NCBI GenBank assembly: GCA_903944755.1
Contig: CAJATB010000144.1
Span: 1-13,795 of the forward strand
Source: an uncultured Bacteroidota bacterium
Lineage (GTDB): Bacteria > Bacteroidota > Bacteroidia > Chitinophagales > Chitinophagaceae
DNA length: 13,795 bases
Direction of reading: 5' to 3'
Below the pieces are notes generated by a model. It was not told the origin of the DNA. It made no database searches and saw only the letters and a program-made list of their open reading frames with translations. This document shows positions 8,001 to 13,795 of this stretch, in pieces. Each line of letters starts with the position of its first letter. The first letter of the stretch is position 1. Made by a program: the position numbers and the translations under genes.

Positions 8001-9434
8001 CCTAAACATTTTGCCCTCAATACCAACTAAGGCAAAAAGGGGCAGGTAAACAATCAAGATGATTATTTCGCCAAAGGCAGCACTATTACGGATTTTGGAT
8101 GCAGCCTGAAATACTTCTTCATCCATTTGCGGCTGTGTAAGTTTTTGCAAATCGACATGATGATGTTTACTCATGTAAATGCGGTGTACAATTGCTTCTA
8201 CAATAATTACCGCACCATCTACTATAAGCCCAAAATCAATAGCTCCCAAACTCATGAGGTTGCCACTTACACCAAACAAATTCATTAAAATAATGGCAAA
8301 GAGCATCGCTAAGGGAATAACAGAAGCTACTATCAGCCCTGCCCTAAAATTTCCTAACAGCAACACCAATACAAACACTACAATCAGTCCTCCTTCAATC
8401 AAATTCTTTTCTACCGTACCCATTGCCCTGTTTACTAATTCTGTTCGGTCAATAAATGGTTCTATTACTACACCTTCGGGCAATGATTTTTGTATTTGTG
8501 CCATTCGCTGTTTAACATTTGTAATTACCTGTACAAAGTTTTCACCTTTCAGCATCAGTGTAACTCCTGCCACTACTTCGCCTTCACCGTTTCTTGTAAC
8601 TGCACCGTACCGTGTTGCACTGCCAAACTGTACCGTTGCCACATCCCGGATTAATACAGGAATGCCGTTTACGTTTTTTACTACTATTTTTTCAATATCA
8701 CTTAATGACTTTACCAGTCCCAAACCACGAATAAAATAAGCATTGCTGCGTTGCTCTATATAGCTGCCACCAGTGTTTTCATTATTACTTTCTAATGCCT
8801 TGTATATTTCAGGAATTGTAATGTTCATAGCATTGAGCTTGTCATTATCCAAAGCAATTTCATATTGCTTCACATAACCACCCCATCCGCTTACTTCTGC
8901 CAAACCCTCTGTACCTGCCAACTGCCTTTTTACAATCCAGTCCTGCATGGTACGCAAATCGGTAGCGGTGTATTTATTTTCATAACCTTTTTTGGCATGT
9001 ATGATATATTGGTATATTTCACCCAAACCTGTTGTGATGGGTGCTAAAGTTGGTTCACCTAAACCTTGCGGAATTTGTGCTTCTGCTTCTTTGAGGCGTT
9101 CACTTATTTGCTGCCTTGCCCAATAGACATCAGCATTGTCTTTAAAAACAATAGTGATTACTGAAATACCACTCCGGCTCATGCTCCGCTTTTCAATTAC
9201 ATTGGGAATATTTGCCATTGCCAACTCAATAGGTGTGGTAATAAACTGCTCTACCTCCTGAGCACCCAATGTAGGTGCTTGTGTTATTATCTGTACCTGA
9301 TTGTTGGTGATGTCCGGCACAGCATCAATAGGTAACCGCATAGCGGATATAACGCCCCAAATAATGAGAGCCAATGTAAAAGCCCCCACTACAAGTTTGT
9401 TTTTTATTGAGAACTGAATTATTTTTTGAAACAT
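5037..9434 (-). CDS. czcA: CzcA-CzcC fusion: RND heavy-metal efflux pump joined to a TolC-like outer-membrane channel
   Basis: This is a single frame of 1465 residues. Residues 1 to about 1040 are a proton-driven RND pump of the heavy-metal (HME) family. The start MFQKIIQFSIKNKLVV and the TM4 signature with Asp400, Asp406 and Glu413 (DFGLIVDGAVIIVE) match the divalent CzcA class, not the Cu/Ag CusA class. A His triplet lies at about 425-427. Residues 1045-1465 are a complete CzcC/TolC-like outer-membrane factor with its two repeated helical halves. At the junction lies MKKTKL, then a hydrophobic core and SYA-Q (cut expected after Ala1073), an intact signal peptide. Such fusions are known in Bacteroidota. 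DNA around codon 1045 (6298-6310) is identical over 13 bases to that around the czcB start (5031-5043), so a separate internal start is plausible. Substrate is probably Co2+, Zn2+ or Cd2+. Confidence 0.93.
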   Translation of the reverse strand: MFQKIIQFSIKNKLVVGAFTLALIIWGVISAMRLPIDAVPDITNNQVQIITQAPTLGAQEVEQFITTPIELAMANIPNVIEKRSMSRSGISVITIVFKDNADVYWARQQISERLKEAEAQIPQGLGEPTLAPITTGLGEIYQYIIHAKKGYENKYTATDLRTMQDWIVKRQLAGTEGLAEVSGWGGYVKQYEIALDNDKLNAMNITIPEIYKALESNNENTGGSYIEQRSNAYFIRGLGLVKSLSDIEKIVVKNVNGIPVLIRDVATVQFGSATRYGAVTRNGEGEVVAGVTLMLKGENFVQVITNVKQRMAQIQKSLPEGVVIEPFIDRTELVNRAMGTVEKNLIEGGLIVVFVLVLLLGNFRAGLIVASVIPLAMLFAIILMNLFGVSGNLMSLGAIDFGLIVDGAVIIVEAIVHRIYMSKHHHVDLQKLTQPQMDEEVFQAASKIRNSAAFGEIIILIVYLPLFALVGIEGKMFRPMAQTVAFAILGAFILSLTYVPMMSALFLSKKATHKRNISDKIIDFLQQLYTPLLNWALHWKKTIVAAMVVLFAGSLILFNSLGGEFIPTLEEGDLSVEISMAQGTSLTQVVETFGKAEKILKDKFPEIKQAVTRIGSSEIPTDPMPIERADMMLSMKPKEEWTSAHTREEMMEKMEEALSILPGVNFEITQPMQMRFNELITGIKQDVAIKIYGEDLEILNAQANKIAGLIKNVKGVSEPFVEKISGLPQIQVEYNRDKIAQYGLNISDVNMVLKTAFAGNVAGVVFEGDKRFDMVVRLQKDLRKDFSNIENLYVPLPSGNKVPINQVANISFKTAPAQISHEDGQRRTFVGFNVHGRDVESTVEEIQPILDEKLKLPSGYYYTYGGQFQNLKEAKARLGIAVPVALLLILVLLYFTFNSVKQSFLIFTAVPLSAIGGIIALWLRGMPFSISAGVGFIALFGVAVLNGIVLIGYFNQLKDEGITDIYERVRKGTAIRLRPVIMTAAVASLGFLPMALSTGAGGEVQKPLATVVIGGLITATLFTLLVLPALYILFNTKINFKLNKMKKTKLPGNTAAVLLLFTFISLFAEKSYAQSNQKTLQECIDIALKNNLQIKGADLYIRQSQVLQKTGFNPDKTNLQLTQDPTSGGNIDNSIGITQTIAFPTVYANQNKLLKQETLLAQKSKLLSQNEIIKEVTEAYYNLVYSSQKIKLLQQQDSIYSNFLKRATLRYNTGETNQLEKMQAESRYKENQLQLKQANTTLSSYQLVLQKWLNTSEPVMPKENELPKMPDDYKFDTAAIKSNPLIEYYNQRLNVSTSQINLEKSKLLPDLNVGYYHQAIIKGFDPAKINRNYFPGTRIAGFQVGIGVPLFFGSQKAKIKAAKINNTLIETERQQTLLYMQSSYAVQYNEYLKAKEGLQYYETTGLKQADDIIRISNTAYTKGEIGYMEYIQNLQTAINTRLQYTDAVNQFNQSIILLNYLKGNK
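6298..6310 (-). promoter_or_regulatory. Possible internal translation start for the CzcC part
   Basis: On the minus strand this reads TAAATAAAATGAA, with the ATG at codon 1045 of the fusion (base 6302). The same 13 bases form the start of czcB at 5031-5043, and czcA, zntA and the DUF262 gene also have A-rich contexts. In the czcB copy the TAA is the stop of the preceding gene. Here the reading phase is shifted so that no stop is met. This suggests a stop-start junction that became read-through, while the start signal was kept. Confidence 0.4.
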
Positions 9435-9442
9435 TGAAAATT

Positions 9443-9589
9443 TTATTTGTTTATGAATTTTATGTATTGGTTAATCCTTGCAGCAATAGCCAACAACATC
9501 AAGATGCATATTATCGCTATCGTTACCGCTTTGAATACCTGCAATAGAGTAAGCGGTTTACGCTTTTTCTTTTTGCTTTTAATGGACAA
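9443..9589 (-). CDS. Small single-helix membrane protein just ahead of czcA (unlisted small ORF)
   Basis: This 48-codon ORF is too short for usual gene calling. Its frame has a stop shortly upstream and only a TTG at 9589 as a plausible start; an ATT or ATC start is possible. It begins with a very basic stretch (SIKSKKKKRKP), then a single hydrophobic helix (about residues 21-37, AVTIAIICILMLLAIAA), then a short polar tail with Arg and Lys. That is the layout of a small inner-membrane protein with its basic N-terminus inside. The TAA at 9443-9445 lies 8 bases before the czcA start, so it would be translated and transcribed with the pump. Known small partners of RND pumps (AcrZ with AcrB) make an accessory role imaginable, but this is inference. 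The opposite-strand ORF over the same bases is taken to be its shadow. Confidence 0.4.
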   Translation of the reverse strand: MSIKSKKKKRKPLTLLQVFKAVTIAIICILMLLAIAARINQYIKFINK

Positions 9590-9717
9590 TTTGTTTTTGA
9601 TTTATATGATTAATCACGGCTATAAACCGGGAAGCATACCACAACGTAAAATGAATAACATCAAACTATAAAGCCTGATGAATAGCATTAAGGAAACGAA
9701 ATGTTGTGATTTGGAGA

Positions 9718-10032
9718 TTAACCTATCTTAGGCGGTTGCCAAATGGAATGGAAGTCGTAGGAGTTAAAATCTACTTTGTAACGAAACTTCACAGATTGAA
9801 ATAGCATTTTAGGCATTTTGTATAATGCCAAAGGCTGATAAAAAGCTGATGCAGGACAGTGGGAACAAGTACAGAAGGGAGTACAGGCTTCGTCACCAGT
9901 TTGGTGTTGTTGTTGCTGAGTAGTAGCAGAAATCTTTTGCTCAGCCATTACATTACGCTCCTGCCTGTCAATGCATGGAAGGCATGACAGCACCAAAAGG
10001 TAAATGCTCATTATGAAGGCAAAAAATTTCAT
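9718..10032 (-). CDS. Exported Cys/His-rich small protein (DUF6660-like), likely metal-binding
   Basis: This protein has 104 residues from the ATG at 10032. A longer reading to 10074 needs a TTG start and would put residues before an otherwise good signal peptide. The N-terminus (MKFFAFIMSIYLLVLSCLPC) is a signal sequence, and Cys17 could be lipidated although the lipobox is not standard. The mature part has a Gln-rich linker (about 39-44), then a metal-site-like cluster CTPFCTCSHC with Cys50, Cys54, Cys56, Cys59 and His58, then a Tyr/Phe-rich tail ending in IWQPPKIG. I recognise the layout as a Bacteroidota family (DUF6660) usually found beside heavy-metal RND operons. It is the first gene before the small ORF and czcA on the same strand. 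Metal binding or sensing in the periplasm is inferred from the residues and the neighbours. Confidence 0.7.
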   Translation of the reverse strand: MKFFAFIMSIYLLVLSCLPCIDRQERNVMAEQKISATTQQQQHQTGDEACTPFCTCSHCPASAFYQPLALYKMPKMLFQSVKFRYKVDFNSYDFHSIWQPPKIG

Positions 10033-10059
10033 TGCGGCAAATATAAGCAGAAATATGAA

Positions 10060-10077
10060 AGGTTGTACCCCCAACCT
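10060..10077. other. Short inverted repeat upstream of the Cys/His-rich gene
   Basis: AGGTTG and CAACCT pair perfectly around a 6-base loop (TACCCC), 28 bases upstream of the ATG at 10032. In the leader of the metal operon this could be an operator or an RNA hairpin. No metal-regulator family motif is recognised, and no regulator gene lies in the window. Confidence 0.25.
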
Positions 10078-10121
10078 GCAAAACTTGCAAAGTCTTCAAA
10101 GTCTGCAAACTCTGCAATGTG
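10077..10121. repeat. Five tandem 9-base repeats
   Basis: Units on the plus strand are TGCAAAACT, TGCAAAGTC, TTCAAAGTC, TGCAAACTC and TGCAATGTG, head to tail without gaps. They lie between the DUF3987 stop and the Cys/His-rich gene. Read on the minus strand, four units contain TTTG or TTTTG, like part of the Bacteroidota -7 box. Similar CTTTGC-type low-complexity repeats are common between genes in this phylum. An iteron role is not supported, because no replication initiator is nearby. Confidence 0.5.
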
Positions 10122-10145
10122 TAGAAGGGTTTGAACTGGTGGGGC

Positions 10146-10164
10146 AAAAAAAAAACCCCGAAGG
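10146..10164 (-). terminator. Candidate terminator after the DUF3987 gene
   Basis: On the minus strand CCTTCGGGG is followed directly by ten T's. CC-TTCG-GG is a stable UUCG tetraloop core, although the stem has only two firm pairs plus possible G-U pairs. The position, 8 bases after the DUF3987 stop and before the next minus-strand gene, fits an intrinsic terminator. The short stem keeps confidence low. Confidence 0.35.
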
Positions 10165-10171
10165 AACAGTT

Positions 10172-11506
10172 TCAAATGCGTTGGTATGAACCTGCTTTGA
10201 TTTTGGTAAGGGTGTACCCGGTTGCAGATTTTAGCACATCATCAACCGTTCTGGCAGATAGCTTAAACTTAGTGCCTATTTCGGTTGCTTCCTTCCTTGT
10301 AAATTCTTGGGGCAAAGCCTCAAAGAATTTGCGTTTGCCATCGCCTGAATGAAACTGCATGGTTTCATTTTGCTTGGGTAGGTTATTGAACATTAGTAAA
10401 CTATGCTCTAAGTAGGTTTGAACTATCAGTAAGACAGTATTAAAATCTTCATCGGTACAAATAATTGTAGCGGTCATTTCTCCATTTTCAAACTTTCTCA
10501 ATGCTGATAATATCATGCAAAGCCTAAAGAATATTAAACCCATACGATAAACTACCCCTGCTGCATCTTCACTTGTGAAAGTAACAACCTCTGAAAGCAT
10601 TAAAGGAAATTCTGTATTAATTGTGAGCCATTGTGAGGGGGTTAATTCAATTGTAGTGTGTGATTGTTCCATTAGGCTTATCAAGCCTAAAACCTGTTCA
10701 GAAAGTGCCTCAAAGTGGTCGTTAAAAACAATGGTGTTGCTCTGCGGTGATGGGTCTTGCCATTCAATTTTATTTTTATAAGCATAGAATAAGAAACGGC
10801 TAAACAAACCATCTTCTGCGGATGATAATAACCTGGGGGCTTGTGCAGGTGTGCCTGTTATGGCCACCGCCAAACATGGGTCGTTTATTTCATCGTATTG
10901 GTTATCTGTTTTTCGGGTACTTGATACTGTTTCGTGGTGAAATGCTGCCCTTAGAATGGTTGAGTAATCGCCCCAATCCTGTTTTTTTGCTCCACTCATT
11001 GTATCGGCTTCTGTTTCGCAAATAATGCCCTTGCCGTCATTGGCTTTTAAGTATTCTATCATTCTTGCCTTGCTGCAATCGGCTGGAATGAATACTATTT
11101 TGAAAGGTGGCTTTTCGGGTTTTTCGGGTGCTGGCTCTCCTTTGCTCTTGGTACGTTCCAACTGCTTAAAATCAGCCATTTCATTATCATGTACTTTTTG
11201 AGCATCCCTGCTTTGCTGCAATATCTTTTGGTGGTACTTGTCCGCTAATCGCTTTGCATTTTTCAAAACTCCTTTACCACTTGCTGCCGGGGCAATGATG
11301 AAAGTGTACAAGTGAGGAAAAACTCTTTCTTGAAAATACACACCTGTTACATTTGGCAAACAACCGCTAAGAATAGAAATAGCACCTGTAAAGAATACAT
11401 CCCTTTTACGCTTGTCGGTAAAAGCCCTTGCACCTTCTTTAAGGATATGAGGCAAAGCCTCAAATGATGTGCAATCATCATTTACTGACTGGCTCAACAA
11501 TACCAA
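10172..11506 (-). CDS. DUF3987 family protein (mobile-element ATPase/primase-associated), 5'-truncated
   Basis: This is a 444-codon frame, but real family sequence appears to begin only at about residue 13 (base 11470). Codons before that are antisense to the HsdR remnant on the other strand. No ATG lies near the start; the listed start is a TTG, and the first in-frame Met is far inside. Visible parts (numbered from the TTG) are a Walker A-like loop APAASGKG (72-79), a charged helical insert (about 85-135), an acidic Walker B-like strand GIICETEAD (160-168), and the typical SAEDGLFSRFLFY segment (229-241). A short helix-turn-helix-like tail (KRKFFEALPQEFTRKEATEIGTKFKLSARTVDDVL, given as positions about 393-427) ends the protein. 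In Bacteroidota such proteins belong to integrative elements and plasmids, next to primase and mobilisation genes. Here those partners are absent, so it is probably a nonfunctional remnant. Confidence 0.7.
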   Translation of the reverse strand: MVLLSQSVNDDCTSFEALPHILKEGARAFTDKRKRDVFFTGAISILSGCLPNVTGVYFQERVFPHLYTFIIAPAASGKGVLKNAKRLADKYHQKILQQSRDAQKVHDNEMADFKQLERTKSKGEPAPEKPEKPPFKIVFIPADCSKARMIEYLKANDGKGIICETEADTMSGAKKQDWGDYSTILRAAFHHETVSSTRKTDNQYDEINDPCLAVAITGTPAQAPRLLSSAEDGLFSRFLFYAYKNKIEWQDPSPQSNTIVFNDHFEALSEQVLGLISLMEQSHTTIELTPSQWLTINTEFPLMLSEVVTFTSEDAAGVVYRMGLIFFRLCMILSALRKFENGEMTATIICTDEDFNTVLLIVQTYLEHSLLMFNNLPKQNETMQFHSGDGKRKFFEALPQEFTRKEATEIGTKFKLSARTVDDVLKSATGYTLTKIKAGSYQRI

Positions 11507-11633
11507 TGTAAAAGCCGACTTGAATCAAAAAATATTCTTCTGTTTGGTACAAAATGGTTACCCTCCGCAACACAATGATGAAGTGTTTGACCAATTAATG
11601 GGACAGGTTGAAAATTTCAAGAATAAAAATTAA
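11487..11633 (+). pseudogene. hsdR: C-terminal remnant of type I restriction endonuclease subunit HsdR
   Basis: This frame was not called as a gene because it has no start. It is open from 11451, but homology-like sequence starts at about 11487 with DWLNNTNVKADLNQ. It continues through QNGYPPQ and DEVFDQLMGQVENFK to a TAA at 11631-11633. The order DWL, VKADLN, GYPP, DEVF, QVENF is typical of the extreme C-terminus of Bacteroidota HsdR proteins. Only about 49 of roughly 1000 codons remain, so the motor and nuclease parts are gone from this window. The stop lies 10 bases before the DUF262 gene, so hsdR and the two following genes were once one transcription unit. The 5' break coincides, within about 20 bases, with the broken start of the DUF3987 gene. 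Confidence 0.65.
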
Positions 11634-11643
11634 TTTAAAATAA

Positions 11644-13434
11644 ATGCAAAAATATTCTGTTAACCAACAATTAATACAAACCCTACTCTCTTGGGTTGAA
11701 TCAGGTGAAATTGCTATACCAGAAATCCAAAGGCCATTTGTATGGGATAGTTCAAAAGTGAGAGACTTAATGGATTCCCTTTATCAAGGATTCCCTATCG
11801 GGTATGTAATTGCATGGCAAAACCCTGATATTAGACTTAAAGATGGTAGTTTGAGTAAGGGCAAGAAGATATTAATTGATGGTCAACAAAGGGTTACTGC
11901 TCTTACCGCAGCCCTATTAGGAAAATACGTTATTGATAAGACGTATGATAGAATAAAGATTAAAATATCGTTTAATCCAATTACAGAAAAATTTGAAGTT
12001 CAAAACCCTGCGATATTAAAAGATAAAACTTGGCTTCCTGATATATCTGATGCAGTTAATGGTACCCAAAGTATATTGAAATTAGTGAGACATTACTTAG
12101 AGTTAAATCCAGATGTTGATGAAGACCAAGTAGAGAAATCATTCACCATACTAACTGATATACCTAAGAAACAAATTGGTATAATTGAATTAGCATCAGA
12201 GTTAGACATAGAGACTGTTACCGAAATTTTTATTAGAATCAATTCTAAAGGTGTAGTATTAAGTCAAGCTGATTTTGCAATGAGTAAGATTGCTTCAAAT
12301 ACCCTTTATGATGGAAATTTATTAAGAAAAGCAATAGATTATTTCTGTCATCTTGCTATCTCGCCAGAGTTTCATAAACATATTGAAGACCATGATAAGG
12401 AATTTGTGAATACAGAATTTTTCAATAAAATTAGTTGGTTAAAAAAAGAGGTTGATGACTTATATGATCCTGAATATACTGACCTAATTAAAGTAGCATT
12501 TACATCTCAATTCAATAGAGGTAAATTGTCAGATTTAGTTAGTTTATTATCAGGAAGAAATTTTGAAACAAGGACATATGAAGAGCATATCGCTGAAGAG
12601 TCGTATACTAAATTAAAAACAGGTGTTTTGAACTTTGTAAATGAAACAAATTTCAAAAGATTCTTAATGATTATTAAATCTTCAGGTTTCATTTCAAATA
12701 AATTAGTTAGATCTCAAAACGCTTTGAATTTTGCTTATATCGTTTATCTAAAACTCAAAGAATTAGGTGTTTCAGACGTTAAAATTGGAAGTTATGTACC
12801 AAGATGGTTTGTATTCTCAATACTTACTGGAAGATATTCAAGCTCTCCAGAATCCGCTTTTGACTTTGATATAAAACAAATTGCGAATAAAGATTTTGGA
12901 CAGATTCTATCTGAATATGAAGAGGCTGAACTATCTGATGCGTTTTGGAATTTTTCATTACCACAGAGTTTAGATACTTCAGTTGCAAGTAGCCCTTATT
13001 TCAATGTCTATTTAGCTGCACAGGTAAAGGCTAATGATAAAGGTTTCCTATCAAAGGATGTATTAGTCAGCAATCTAATTGAATTACGAGGTGACATACA
13101 TCATTTGTTCCCAAAAGATTATCTAAAGAAGAATGGTTTAGAACGTGGAATGTATAATCAAATTGCTAACTACGTCTATATGCAATCTGAGATTAATATA
13201 AAGGTTGGTAATAAGCCACCAGAGGAGTACTTCAGCAAAATACTTGATGAAATGGAAAACCAATCAAATACTTTAAGTGGTATATCTAATATGGTTGACT
13301 TAGAAAACAATTTAGCTGTAAACTGTATACCTAAAGAAATTATAAGTATGAAAATTGACAACTACGAAAATTTTCTAACTTCAAGGAGGAGGATGATGGC
13401 GTATAAGATGAGAGAATATTATTTTAGTTTATAA
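11644..13434 (+). CDS. DUF262 / DUF1524 HNH protein (GmrSD- or SspE-like, type IV restriction)
   Basis: This is a 596-residue protein starting at ATG 11644. The N-terminal DUF262 domain has IPEIQRPFVW (25-34), DGQQR (79-83) and FIRINSKGVVLSQAD (196-210). In GmrSD and SspE these elements form a ParB-like NTPase that controls cleavage. The C-terminal DUF1524-like HNH nuclease has DIHHLFPKDYL (484-494, His486 and His487), then YNQIAN (Asn505) and a further Asn517, the expected His-Asn-Asn layout of a His-Me finger. The length fits a fused GmrS-GmrD arrangement. Relatives cut DNA with glucosylated hydroxymethylcytosine or phosphorothioate, and some sit inside type I or BREX loci. It lies 10 bases after the hsdR remnant and 2 bases before an SRA-like nuclease gene. 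Which DNA modification it senses cannot be read from the sequence. Low GC suggests horizontal transfer. Confidence 0.85.
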   Translation: MQKYSVNQQLIQTLLSWVESGEIAIPEIQRPFVWDSSKVRDLMDSLYQGFPIGYVIAWQNPDIRLKDGSLSKGKKILIDGQQRVTALTAALLGKYVIDKTYDRIKIKISFNPITEKFEVQNPAILKDKTWLPDISDAVNGTQSILKLVRHYLELNPDVDEDQVEKSFTILTDIPKKQIGIIELASELDIETVTEIFIRINSKGVVLSQADFAMSKIASNTLYDGNLLRKAIDYFCHLAISPEFHKHIEDHDKEFVNTEFFNKISWLKKEVDDLYDPEYTDLIKVAFTSQFNRGKLSDLVSLLSGRNFETRTYEEHIAEESYTKLKTGVLNFVNETNFKRFLMIIKSSGFISNKLVRSQNALNFAYIVYLKLKELGVSDVKIGSYVPRWFVFSILTGRYSSSPESAFDFDIKQIANKDFGQILSEYEEAELSDAFWNFSLPQSLDTSVASSPYFNVYLAAQVKANDKGFLSKDVLVSNLIELRGDIHHLFPKDYLKKNGLERGMYNQIANYVYMQSEINIKVGNKPPEEYFSKILDEMENQSNTLSGISNMVDLENNLAVNCIPKEIISMKIDNYENFLTSRRRMMAYKMREYYFSL

Positions 13435-13436
13435 CT

Positions 13437-13795
13437 ATGCATCAGTCACCATTTATACCAAACCAACTCTACAAAAGGTCATTGATCCATGACGAGTATG
13501 GGGGTAATAGACAAGGTGGCATTTCTCCTTCAGCAAAAGTTCCATATATCTTTATTTTTTCAGGTAAATCTGGAGCTCAATATGGTTACCGAGATGGATG
13601 GGATAATCATAATATCTTCAGTTATACAGGTGAAGGCCAAGAAGGAGATATGCAATTCATCAAAGGTAATCTGGCCTTAAAAGATCACATTAACAGAGGT
13701 AAAAGGGTTTTCCTATTTGAGATTGAAGGTGGTGGATTGGTAAAATTTAGTTCGGAAATGGAATTCTACGATGCTGACTATTTTGAGACTCCAGA
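13437..13795 (+). CDS. SRA-like (ScoMcrA-type) modification-dependent endonuclease, N-terminal part only
   Basis: This frame runs off the window end, so it is easily missed: 119 complete codons from the ATG at 13437, 2 bases after the DUF262 stop. Key segments are YKRSLIHDEYGGNRQGGIS (12-30), FIFSGKSGAQYGYRDGWD (about 39-56), FSYTGEGQEGDMQF (about 60-73), and GNLALKDHINRGKRVFLFE (about 76-94). This pattern is the SRA-like module found in ScoMcrA-type HNH endonucleases, which bind modified DNA (methylated cytosine, and in ScoMcrA also phosphorothioate through a separate domain). The C-terminal HNH nuclease would lie beyond the window and is not seen. The near-overlap with the DUF262 gene points to coupled expression and a joint restriction role. 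Family assignment is fairly sure; substrate is unknown. Confidence 0.78.
   Translation, partial: MHQSPFIPNQLYKRSLIHDEYGGNRQGGISPSAKVPYIFIFSGKSGAQYGYRDGWDNHNIFSYTGEGQEGDMQFIKGNLALKDHINRGKRVFLFEIEGGGLVKFSSEMEFYDADYFETP

Noticed and set aside
8179..8739. Long plus-strand ORF of 186 codons inside czcA, with similar ones at 1805-2281 and 7384-7851.
   Set aside because: They are antisense shadows rich in Ser, Thr, Ile and Pro, as expected from reading the complement of well-conserved genes.
9447..9671. Plus-strand 74-codon ORF between the Cys/His-rich gene and czcA.
   Set aside because: Its hydrophobic runs mirror the minus-strand 48-codon ORF, and it points against the surrounding operon with no promoter visible.
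10038..10045. Exact TAnnTTTG box (TATATTTG) on the minus strand just before the Cys/His-rich gene.
   Set aside because: It ends 5 bases before the ATG, which would put the transcript start at or inside the start codon, and no TTG lies at the proper -33 spacing.
10077..10121. Tandem 9-mers as replication iterons or a CRISPR-like array.
   Set aside because: There are no spacers, the units are degenerate, and there is no replication initiator or cas gene in the window.
10004..10189. Plus-strand ORF with a Leu-Gln repeat.
   Set aside because: The repeat is only the translation of the 9-base tandem array. The ORF overlaps the starts and ends of two minus-strand genes.
1319..11508. 8-base inverted match at the block edges: CATTGGTA at 1319-1326 and TACCAATG at 11501-11508.
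   Set aside because: It does not extend beyond 8 bases. With about 100 bases searched at each edge in AT-rich DNA a match of this length is fairly likely by chance, and the right copy lies inside the hsdR remnant, outside the apparent join.
13489..13680. Plus-strand 63-codon ORF near the right end.
   Set aside because: It is out of phase with the SRA-like frame starting at 13437, which shows clear family motifs across the same bases.

Overview
The window looks like a low-GC Bacteroidota genome, probably Sphingobacteriia or Chitinophagia (Chitinophagaceae-like). Signs of this are the single-chain CzcA-CzcC fusion, the DUF6660-like Cys/His peptide, the Bacteroidota-type DUF3987 protein, and A-rich start contexts (TAAAATG) with no Shine-Dalgarno sequence. 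No tRNA, rRNA, CRISPR array, transposase or integrase is visible.

Layout. (1) Positions 1 to about 1320 are very AT-rich. They hold the 3' end of an unknown gene (2-307, +), a 312-base intergenic stretch with two copies of a hairpin repeat, a TACC/GGTA cluster and a perfect 20-base palindrome in front of a -7-like box, then a two-helix membrane protein (620-871, +) and an unknown ORF (959-1321, -). (2) About 1310 to 11480 is a less AT-rich block read entirely on the minus strand. In transcription order it carries: a 5'-truncated DUF3987 gene, a DUF6660-like Cys/His peptide, an unlisted 48-aa single-helix ORF, a 1465-aa CzcA-CzcC fusion, the adaptor CzcB, a Zn/Cd/Pb-type P1B-ATPase, and a 112-aa ORF that appears cut off at its 3' end. 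(3) About 11480 to 13795 returns to AT-rich DNA on the plus strand: the last roughly 49 codons of a type I restriction HsdR, a DUF262/DUF1524 (GmrSD-like) protein, and the start of an SRA-like (ScoMcrA-type) protein that runs off the end.

How the genes work together. The middle block is a divalent-metal export module. The P-type ATPase moves Zn2+, Cd2+ or Pb2+ from cytoplasm to periplasm. The CzcA/CzcB/CzcC complex then carries periplasmic or cytoplasmic metal across the outer membrane. The Cys/His-rich exported peptide may buffer or sense metal. The fusion keeps a complete signal peptide and its own start-codon context at residue 1045. The right part is a restriction locus: two genes that look like modification-dependent (type IV) restriction enzymes lie 10 and 2 bases apart behind the hsdR stub.

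The main structural observation is that genes on both sides of both block edges look cut: the 112-aa ORF at the left edge, and DUF3987 and hsdR at the right edge within about 20 bases of each other. The block therefore looks like DNA captured by replacement into a defence locus, or a chimeric assembly join. The sequence alone cannot separate these.
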